64,000 nucleotides of DNA from Dickeya chrysanthemi NCPPB 402 (GTDB taxonomy: Bacteria > Pseudomonadota > Gammaproteobacteria > Enterobacterales > Enterobacteriaceae), in assembly GCF_000406105.1 (NCBI RefSeq), contig NZ_CM001974.1, positions 922,835 to 986,834 on the forward strand, given 5' to 3'. The position numbers and the translations under genes were made by a program. Of the stretch, positions 57,447 to 64,000 are shown one piece after another (the stretch's first letter is position 1; each line of letters begins with the position of its first letter). Under the pieces are notes generated by a model. That model did not search any database and was not told the origin of the DNA. It saw only the letters and a list, made by a program, of their open reading frames with translations.

Positions 57447-58520
57447 ATGGATAATGTGGATAACTACCTTTCTTTGTCAGAAGTGGTTAATGAATACAAT
57501 ATTCACATTAAGGACATTATCCAAAAATGGACTGATGGAGATATTACCCTTTTTGTCTATTTTGAAGCTCACCCATGCAGAATAAAGCAATTTTCCTCAA
57601 ACATGTACACCCATGAAGGAGGGAGTGCTACGTTTAATGAAAGATTTTACCATGACTATAAAGGACTAAAAACATCAATTTTTATTCCTGAAGATAATTT
57701 CTCGGAAAGATTGGTAACTGTAGAAAAATATCTATATTCAGAGTTTGACTTTAAAAATATTTCGCCTAAAGGAAAGTTTTATGAGACGGTATTCTTTGGA
57801 ACTGCATTCGGATTTTGGGTGGTAAAGCCGACGTACATTGCTCATTTGTCTAAAAAGTATACGTTAACGGATCTAGAGACTTTTAAAAGAAAAAGAGATA
57901 TTCCCGGTGCTGTGCTTGTTTATCGCTATCATGGTAAAGAAAATTATTTTTCAACTGATTGCGAACACTTGATCTTTGATGAGCCTGTGTATATCGAAAG
58001 AAATGAGTTAGTTGTCAGGAAAGATGATATTAAATTACATTTTCCTAATTTGAAGAAGGTTCTCTTAACGGAGTTAGTGAATAAAAACTACCTTAATGAA
58101 AAAAATTCATCAAACTCACCTAACGACGTAGGGGCATTTGATTCTGTAAAATCTTATCCTGTTCTAAAACACAGGGTTGCATTATATATCGTTATTCGTG
58201 AGTGGTGGGGGGATAGGGAAGGGAATGATGAAACAATAGCCTATAAAGCGGCCGAACATCTCAAAAGTAATTATAATGGAAGAACAAAGGGGAAAACTAT
58301 CGAAGGGTGGATAAAGAAACCAGAGGAAATAAAACATCAATCTAGAACCTATGCCGTACAGATAGAAACATTATCTATTTTTATCAATGAGGTATGCAAA
58401 GAAAAAAATATTAGAAAAAGCGAATTTGCGGTAGCGAAAATGTTGACAGAGCTAGCACAGCAAGAAAAATATAAATTAGATTTTTCCTTTAGCAAGGAGG
58501 AGGTAAAAAAATGGTTATAA
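57447..58520 (+). CDS. Unrecognised island protein with possible N-terminal DNA-binding segment
   Basis: A 357-aa protein, not recognised. The first 40 residues (NYLSLSEVVNEYNIHIKDII) resemble short helix-turn-helix segments of excisionase-like proteins. The middle is rich in aromatic residues (YETVFFGTAFGFWVVKP). The C-terminal 150 residues are charged and helical (RVALYIVIREWWGDREGN, TIEGWIKKPEEI), perhaps a second DNA-binding part. There is no signal peptide or membrane helix. The gene is far more AT-rich than proA, a sign of transfer. The ATG at 57447 follows GAAGG; an ATG at 57426 has no ribosome site. Confidence 0.7.
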   Translation: MDNVDNYLSLSEVVNEYNIHIKDIIQKWTDGDITLFVYFEAHPCRIKQFSSNMYTHEGGSATFNERFYHDYKGLKTSIFIPEDNFSERLVTVEKYLYSEFDFKNISPKGKFYETVFFGTAFGFWVVKPTYIAHLSKKYTLTDLETFKRKRDIPGAVLVYRYHGKENYFSTDCEHLIFDEPVYIERNELVVRKDDIKLHFPNLKKVLLTELVNKNYLNEKNSSNSPNDVGAFDSVKSYPVLKHRVALYIVIREWWGDREGNDETIAYKAAEHLKSNYNGRTKGKTIEGWIKKPEEIKHQSRTYAVQIETLSIFINEVCKEKNIRKSEFAVAKMLTELAQQEKYKLDFSFSKEEVKKWL

Positions 58521-58740
58521 AAAACGGTCATGAAAAAGTAAGTTTGTCTCCTATTGCTGGGTAGGATTAGTTCAGTAACTAGATAGTTTCGCACATTGAT
58601 GCTTCACTTCTCATCGTGAAAGGCCAAAGCTGATGGGAGATCGCACACATTCCAAATGTAGTGCTATACGCGATAATGAAATGGGCACCTCCCCATATTG
58701 GCTTCAGTGAACCATGCTGTAAGTGTCATCCATCAGCACA

Positions 58741-59016
58741 ATGAAGAGCTGTCCCATAGAACAAATTATCGGAATTGATCTGGCAAAGCGAGTTTTTCAG
58801 GTTCATATCGTTTCTGCACAAGGCGAGAAAAAGGCGAACAAAATGATCACTCGTGAAAAGCTGATGGCTTTTATTGCTCAGCAACCCTTGTCCAGAATTG
58901 TGATGGAAGCGTGCGGGAGTGCCAATTACTGGTCCCGCCAGTTTAAGACATTCGGGCATGACGTCAGACAAATCAGCCCGTGCTTGCGTTGGGTCGGTGT
59001 CCATATAGCTATTTAG
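58741..59016 (+). pseudogene. IS110-family transposase fragment
   Basis: The reading frame begins like an IS110-type DEDD transposase: IIGIDLAKRVFQVHIVSAQG with the first catalytic Asp, then IVMEACGSANYWSRQF with the Glu. Similarity stops after HDVRQISP (about 58980), some 80 residues into a protein of normally 300-400. The remaining 12 codons are unrelated. The transposase cannot be active. No terminal repeats were identified. Confidence 0.82.
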
Positions 59017-59364
59017 ATGATATTAGTGCTCGTATACCCGAGCTGTGTCGGCAGCTTCACCCATCAACTCCGGCTTATTTGCGAGTAATTTTCATTTCAG
59101 ACGTCGGCACATGTCTCAGCTCAACAGAGCTACACCTCCTGCCATAAACCTTTTTCATCGCCAGTAAGCAGCCTTATAGGGCGTTTTTTAATCTCACTAT
59201 TTTACATATTTCGATATTAATTTCAGTGGGTTAACTACTATGTGAATGACGGGGGGACGCGTAAAAAAGCTCTTGCTACTAAGACGCTTAGTAAGGCTAA
59301 ACCCTCTTTATTTTCAATTGCGTTCTACCGCATCATTGCGTCCATCGAAACAAAAGGAGGCAAT
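59017..59364. other. Spacer between IS110 fragment and AlpA-like gene
   Basis: No gene is supported in these 348 bases. The frame of the next gene extends 41 codons upstream through this region, but its ribosome site AAAGGAGG shows that translation starts at 59365. Confidence 0.5.
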
Positions 59365-59601
59365 ATGAGCACCGTATTTATCATCCCGACAGCTGAAGAG
59401 CGCCTACGAATCCTTCGGGATTACGGTGAGCAAGGCGATCGCCTGGTGCGTGAATGTGAGCGCCAGAGAATCACGTCCATTTCCCGCTCTACCGCGTGGA
59501 AACTGGAACAGGTGGGTAAGTTTCCACAACGTAAGTCTATCGGCCTGAAATCCTGCGGATGGCTGTTAAGTGACCTGCTTTGTTGGATCAATGAGCGTTA
59601 G
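59365..59601 (+). CDS. AlpA-family phage-type regulator
   Basis: A 78-aa protein of the AlpA/MerR-like helix-turn-helix group. The segment RITSISRSTAWKLEQVGKFP contains the usual Ser-Thr-x-x-Arg/Lys recognition pattern and the FPQRKSIG wing, followed by WLLSDLLCWINER at the C-terminus. AlpA of CP4-57 activates excision by turning on the integrase. Satellite prophages often have such a gene upstream of replication genes, as here. AAAGGAGG stands five bases before the ATG. Confidence 0.85.
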   Translation: MSTVFIIPTAEERLRILRDYGEQGDRLVRECERQRITSISRSTAWKLEQVGKFPQRKSIGLKSCGWLLSDLLCWINER

Positions 59602-59737
59602 CATCAGGGTTTTTTTGGCATTTATTTTTTGCTTTTTTTCCTGAATGCCCCGTGTTCATCCTGCTATTTCTGCCATTAATAGCGGAATAGCAAGGTAAGG
59701 GGAATCGTTTTAAACATTAACTGAATAAGAGGTATCT

Positions 59738-61147
59738 ATGCTGTGTGGTCGTCCTTTTCCTGTACACGTGTTTCCGCAGATCATCAAAAACGCGGTTTAT
59801 GAAGTGGAGCAGCACACTCAGGCTCCCACGGGCTTGATTGCCGCATCGGTATTGGGGGGTATTTCGCTTGCCTGTCAGAACCGGATTGATGTGTGCCGAC
59901 TGAATAATTTGCGCAGCCCGGTATCGCTTTTTTTACTGACGCTGGCGGAATCTGGTGAGCGAAAAAGTACGGTTGATAAACTGCTGATGAAGCCATTACA
60001 TCAACTGGAAGAAAATTTATTTAAAAAGTATACGCATGATCTTGCCATCTGGCGAAATGATGAAACGGCTTTTAATGTTGAGAAGAAAGCCCTGATGTCA
60101 AAACTGAAATCAGACATTCGCCTTAATAAAGAGCATTCCATAACGAATGAACGACTGAAAGCACTGCTGGCGGCGTACCCGGAGGCACCGGTAAGGTACA
60201 AACAGATATTCAACGATGCCACACCAGCGGCGATAAAAGATCACCTCTGTGGGCGCTGGCGATCTGTCGGTATTATGTCTGATGAGGCTGGCACTATTTT
60301 TAACGGTTACACGTTGAACGAGCTGCCTTTCATCAACAAGATGTGGGATGGTGCAATGTTTCCCGTAGAAAGGAAAAAAGAGCCTGATAAATTAATCAGG
60401 GATGCCAGAATGACGCTGTCGCTGATGATTCAGCCTGATGTTTTTAAGGGCTACATCGAGCGGAAAGGCGATATGGCAAAAGGGATAGGCTTCTTCGCAC
60501 GGTGTCTTATGTGCCAGCCTGGCTCAACACAAGGCTACAGACAAATTACCAGTTCGGTTGTCTCAAGTGAGCATCTGCCGATATTTCATCAGCGACTGAT
60601 GGAGATCGTTAATGAGAGCATAGCCAAAAACGATGAAAATGAGCGTCAATGCCTGCACTTCTCTCCTAAGGCAGAAAAACGCTGGATCGAATTTTATAAC
60701 AAAGTCGAGTCGGAAATGGGCCTGATTGGCTACCTGTCTGACTTTAAGGATTATGCGTCTAAGATCGCAGAGAACATGGCAAGAATTGCTGCACTGCTGC
60801 ATTATTTCAACGGTGATGAAGGAGACATATCTCTTAATGCGGTGGAATCAGCCGTAGAGATAAGTGCCTGGTATGCAGATGAATATGTGCGAATTTTCTC
60901 TAAGCCCGAGCCCCTGATTCTGGTAAGTTCCGAAGCGGATGAACTTTACGCGTGGATAAGAGATTATTGCTACAAGTATTTCGTGCCGTATATCAGGAAG
61001 ACAACCATCCTGCAATATGGTCCGAACCGGTTCAGGAACCGGAGTAAAGTGAATGAACTACTCAGTACGCTTTACTCACAAAAGAAAATACGGGCAGAGA
61101 AAAGAGGGAAAACCCTTTTTATACAACCTGCCGATAGTTTTATGTAA
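59738..61147 (+). CDS. DUF3987 (YfjI-like) protein
   Basis: A 469-aa protein of the DUF3987 family, like YfjI of the CP4-57 prophage. LLTLAESGERKSTVDKLL (about residues 66-83) looks like a degenerate Walker A loop (GERKST). GIMSDEAGTIFNGYTLNELP may be the Walker B-like part, and AENMARIAALLHYFNG lies near the C-terminus. Members are often the replication or primase-helicase-like protein of satellite elements. It is preceded by the AlpA gene and probably belongs to the same early module. Confidence 0.82.
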   Translation: MLCGRPFPVHVFPQIIKNAVYEVEQHTQAPTGLIAASVLGGISLACQNRIDVCRLNNLRSPVSLFLLTLAESGERKSTVDKLLMKPLHQLEENLFKKYTHDLAIWRNDETAFNVEKKALMSKLKSDIRLNKEHSITNERLKALLAAYPEAPVRYKQIFNDATPAAIKDHLCGRWRSVGIMSDEAGTIFNGYTLNELPFINKMWDGAMFPVERKKEPDKLIRDARMTLSLMIQPDVFKGYIERKGDMAKGIGFFARCLMCQPGSTQGYRQITSSVVSSEHLPIFHQRLMEIVNESIAKNDENERQCLHFSPKAEKRWIEFYNKVESEMGLIGYLSDFKDYASKIAENMARIAALLHYFNGDEGDISLNAVESAVEISAWYADEYVRIFSKPEPLILVSSEADELYAWIRDYCYKYFVPYIRKTTILQYGPNRFRNRSKVNELLSTLYSQKKIRAEKRGKTLFIQPADSFM

Positions 61148-61387
61148 CGGACAAGCCAAATTTAAAACGATAATAATCGTTTTATTAAAGAGCCATCGTT
61201 GTAATTAATTGCAGAGTAACTTTTAATCAGTCATCGCAGGCTGTGGCTATTTTTTTCTGAAATAGAGTGTCGGATAGTTATTATATTGCTATTAACGTAT
61301 TGTCATTAACAATGCCCATATATCCACCACGCTAATAAGATATAGCCAGTAATGCGATGACTGTTATCCATCAAGGAATAATTTATT

Positions 61388-62011
61388 ATGAATATCTACG
61401 AGAGCGAGTATGGAAGTCATGTTAAATCATACAAAGAAAGAATTATCGAAGTCATTAATAAGGCTGTTAAAGAACACAACCGTACACTGGCAATACGGGT
61501 GGATCTTCATGACCCGGCTATTCTGGATAATGGTGATACCATTTCCTGTATCGCTAATACTGATTCAGGTGCTATATCAAGATTTACCAGTTCACTGAAA
61601 GCCAAACTGGCAGCAGATGAACAACGTAAACGTAAAGATGATAAAAGGGTACACCCGAATACGCTCCGTTATGCGTGGGTACGGGAATTTACTCAGAATG
61701 GTAAACGTCACTTTCATGTATTTCTGTTCCTGAACAAAGATGCTTATTACCACCTGGGTGATTTCAATCTGGATGAAGATACGCTAAGAACCATGATCAC
61801 CTCGGCATGGTGTAGTGCATTAAACCTGACCCCCGAAGAGGGACAGCACCTGGTGCAATACCCCCCTAATGGTAAATATACCCTGAACCGTGACGATATT
61901 CTCAATGACATTTATCCCAGCGACTTACTGAACCGGATTGACTATCTCACCAAAGTGAAAAGTAAGATTTTTGGTGAGGGATATAGATCGTTTGGCTGTA
62001 GTAATTTCTGA
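61388..62011 (+). CDS. YagK/YfjJ-like protein (inovirus Gp2-type)
   Basis: A 207-aa protein of the YfjJ/YagK family, also annotated as inovirus Gp2-like. The C-terminal block TLRYAWVREFTQNGKRHFHV with FLFLNKDAYYHLGDF resembles rolling-circle replication initiators, where HFH would be the metal-binding motif. E. coli CP4-6 and CP4-57 carry paralogues. Whether it nicks DNA is not known. It lies 240 nt after the DUF3987 gene in the same direction. Confidence 0.8.
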   Translation: MNIYESEYGSHVKSYKERIIEVINKAVKEHNRTLAIRVDLHDPAILDNGDTISCIANTDSGAISRFTSSLKAKLAADEQRKRKDDKRVHPNTLRYAWVREFTQNGKRHFHVFLFLNKDAYYHLGDFNLDEDTLRTMITSAWCSALNLTPEEGQHLVQYPPNGKYTLNRDDILNDIYPSDLLNRIDYLTKVKSKIFGEGYRSFGCSNF

Positions 62012-62352
62012 GTATTGTTTCTGAATAACTTCATATCTTGATGTGTGAAATCCGACCGTACAAGGCACGTTTTGGCAGGGATATAATTTCTCTGCCCGGG
62101 TGGCGATATTATTGTACTCCTGTGATACCAGGATAATAATTATATATGGGCCATTTTATCTGATGATAGGGGTAATTATGTTAATTCCAGTCTGGAAAAC
62201 ATCGCAGATATAAATACGGTGTAACATCCCTGGTTGTATATTGCGCGGCGAGTGAAAATCTAATATATATAGATGATGGCTTTTTTATTTCACAATGAAT
62301 ACTGCTAATATTTATCTCGCTAATTAATTCATGTGTCAAGGATGAGTGTTTC
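62012..62352. other. AT-rich spacer before the cargo genes
   Basis: These 341 bases hold no gene that I can support. The region is AT-rich, with TATATATAG-type stretches near 62265, and probably holds the promoter of the AAA ATPase gene. It marks the border between the satellite core genes and the cargo pair. Confidence 0.5.
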
Positions 62353-63312
62353 ATGGCAACAAACAGTAACGGCTCTGCTCCATCCAGACAGCCTTTATCT
62401 TCACTTGAGCGAGTTGAAGATAGTCGAGTGTTTTCAGATATCAACATGATAAAAAACCCTCGTTTTACCCTTGATAAAGACGTCATTTTATCTCAATCCA
62501 CCCGAACAGCATTAGATGAGTGTCTGGCTCGATTACGCTTTCATAAAACTATCTATGAGCAATGGAATTTTGCTTGTGTTGACCCTATGGGGGTGACAGC
62601 CATTCTCAATTTTTATGGTCCGCCGGGAACGGGAAAAACCCTGTGTGCTGAAGCGTTGGCAGGACAACTTCGTATGCCTTTTATTGCGCTAGGGATTGCT
62701 GAACTGGAAAGTAAATTTATGGGGGAGACAGCCAAGAATATCCAATTAGCGTTTGCCAAAGCAAAAGAAACAGGCGCATTACTTTTTTTTGATGAAGCAG
62801 ACACACTACTTGGTAAACGACTCTCTTCTGTTACACAAGGTGTCGATAATGAAGTGAACGCGATGCGTTCTACCTTACTGATTGAGTTGGAACGCTTTGA
62901 AGGTATTGTGATTTTTGCCACTAATTTTGCCCGAAATTACGATGAAGCGTTTCGTAGCCGTATTGGTTATCACGTTGAGTTTACCTTGCCTGATCTTGCT
63001 GCGCGCCAACAGCTATGGAACAAATTTTTGGTTGCGGAGATTCCGTTATCTCAGGCGCGAGAAACGCTGGTAGAGGCTGTCAGCGCTCTTTCTGCAGGGC
63101 TTGCCGGTCGTGAAATTCGTACTTGTATGCGCCTTGCCCTACCTAAGGTTTTGCTGGAAGCCGAACAAGAAGGGATAACGCCACAACTCAGTATCAATCA
63201 CTTACGTAGTGCTATCGAACAAGTTTTTGCTTCTCATCAAGCGATTGCCACGCATTCAGGGCGTACATCGAGTGAAGTCAGCACAGCAAAAAAATTATTA
63301 GGTATCCAATAA
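62353..63312 (+). CDS. AAA ATPase of the Vps4/spastin/FtsH-like type
   Basis: A 319-aa ATPase with a single AAA module. Walker A is YGPPGTGKT (residues 88-96). GETAKNIQLAFAKAKE follows as in the Cdc48/spastin/FtsH branch, then Walker B LLFFDEAD (143-150), the sensor Asn191 (FATNFARNYDEAFRSRI) and Arg201 or Arg203 as the arginine finger. The C-terminal 100 residues form the lid. There is no protease or nuclease domain and no membrane helix. It starts the cargo part of the island and is followed after 19 nt by an amphipathic-helix protein, its probable partner. Confidence 0.85.
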   Translation: MATNSNGSAPSRQPLSSLERVEDSRVFSDINMIKNPRFTLDKDVILSQSTRTALDECLARLRFHKTIYEQWNFACVDPMGVTAILNFYGPPGTGKTLCAEALAGQLRMPFIALGIAELESKFMGETAKNIQLAFAKAKETGALLFFDEADTLLGKRLSSVTQGVDNEVNAMRSTLLIELERFEGIVIFATNFARNYDEAFRSRIGYHVEFTLPDLAARQQLWNKFLVAEIPLSQARETLVEAVSALSAGLAGREIRTCMRLALPKVLLEAEQEGITPQLSINHLRSAIEQVFASHQAIATHSGRTSSEVSTAKKLLGIQ

Positions 63313-63331
63313 AAAATAATAGGAGAGAAAA

Positions 63332-64000
63332 ATGGGTTTTTTGTCAAGCGTCAAGAGTTTGTTCAGTAGCGCAAAAAGTTCTGTGACGAGCACGGCTGGA
63401 CGGGCCTGGGATGCAGTTAAAGAAACCGCAGCTAAAGCTGTTTCCTGGATGGCAGAGAAAGCGGAAACCTTTGTAGGAAGTGTAAAAAGCGTTTGGGAGA
63501 AGGTGAAGCCGTTTATCAGTAATGTGATTCGCCCTATCGTGCAGAATGCAGCAAAACTGGCTGGGAAAGCGTTACCGCAATTCCCGTGGATTGGTGGTGC
63601 ATTGCAAGCGTTGGATAAAGCGCTTGGTCTGTTAGTTGAATGGGACAAAAGTGAGTTGGCGAAACGTATTGGTAAAGCCATTGAATGGGCTATACAAAAA
63701 GCCAAACAGCTTAAAGACCTGTTCCTCACGCCGGAAGAAATGGACAAAGCGCGTGAGCATGAAGAAGTGCTACGCGAAGCCCGTAGCCAAATGCGTGGCG
63801 AAGCAGCCAGTGCCGTTGATCTCGCTAGCCTGATAATCCTCTATGCTCAACTTTCCACAAAAATTAAGGATGTAGTGGAGAATATTCAAATCAATGATTT
63901 TGAGCATTATCTTCGTTTGCGTGCCTCTCAAAAGCTGCTGAAAGATACCGAACAACATCTGACTCGTGCGCAGGACATTAATGCGATAACGGATGACGAT
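63332..64000 (+). CDS. Amphipathic-helix protein, partial at window edge
   Basis: The frame is open from ATG 63332 (AGGAGAG upstream) to the window end, 223 codons without a stop. The first 65 residues repeat short amphipathic motifs (SVKSLFSSAKSSVTS, AWDAVKETAAKAVSWMAEKA, FVGSVKSVWEKVKPF), like lipid-coating helices. A Gly/Pro-containing link and a hydrophobic stretch (PWIGGALQALDKALGLLVEW) follow, then charged helices of coiled-coil type (TPEEMDKAREHEEVLREARS). There is no signal peptide. Its function is unknown; membrane binding and action with the AAA ATPase are inferred. Confidence 0.75.
   Translation, partial: MGFLSSVKSLFSSAKSSVTSTAGRAWDAVKETAAKAVSWMAEKAETFVGSVKSVWEKVKPFISNVIRPIVQNAAKLAGKALPQFPWIGGALQALDKALGLLVEWDKSELAKRIGKAIEWAIQKAKQLKDLFLTPEEMDKAREHEEVLREARSQMRGEAASAVDLASLIILYAQLSTKIKDVVENIQINDFEHYLRLRASQKLLKDTEQHLTRAQDINAITDDD

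Noticed and set aside
61501..62011. Rolling-circle Rep protein as a firm call for the YagK/YfjJ-like gene
   Set aside because: Only an HFH-type motif hints at this; the catalytic Tyr arrangement could not be established by eye.

Overview
The window looks like chromosome of a soft-rot enterobacterium, most likely Dickeya (Pectobacteriaceae). The evidence is the near-identity of many products to Escherichia coli K-12 counterparts, E. coli-like gene order in two long blocks, and two modules E. coli K-12 lacks: methionine salvage and the hpx-type purine-ring pathway. The genus is inferred from general knowledge and was not tested by any search.

Layout. (1) 1-300: the tail of an rRNA operon (tRNA-Thr(GGT), 5S rRNA, terminator). 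(2) 463-18718: a conserved block: kgtP, yfiM, pssA, patZ-tapT, trxC, yfiF, the efflux cluster mprA-emrA-emrB, ygaZ-ygaH with an intact ygaY-like transporter, and the proV-proW-proX osmoprotectant importer. (3) 19387-36016: an allantoin catabolism cluster made of a permease, a GntR regulator, allantoin racemase and allantoinase, then hpxWXYZ, an RpiR regulator, an ABC importer, an aminotransferase and allantoate amidohydrolase. Together these should take allantoin through allantoate, ureidoglycine, oxalurate and oxamate to oxalate, releasing ammonia. Sigma-54-type promoters and candidate operators fit nitrogen control. A toxin-first hipA-hipB pair sits inside the cluster. (4) 36488-42940: YafV omega-amidase and the methionine salvage genes mtnE, mtnBCD, mtnA and mtnK, with MetJ-box-like arrays in both divergent promoters. 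(5) 42995-56645: fadE (with a FadR operator), gmhA, yafJ, dpaA, dinB (broken by an in-frame amber codon below an intact LexA box), pepD, gpt, frsA, crl, proB, proA. (6) 56799-64000: tRNA-Thr(CGT), the known CP4-6 integration site in E. coli, followed by a mosaic island. The island holds integrase-type repeats but no visible integrase, IS3 and IS110 remnants, an unrecognised 357-aa gene, an AlpA-like regulator, a DUF3987 protein, a YagK/YfjJ-like protein, and a cargo pair of a Vps4/spastin-like AAA ATPase with an amphipathic-helix protein that runs off the window.

The best candidates for something undescribed are the AAA/amphipathic-helix pair at the right edge, the 15-bp six-copy tandem array between hpxW and its regulator, and the unrecognised island gene at 57447-58520. 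Short tandem duplications with periods of 15-19 bp recur in the spaces between genes.
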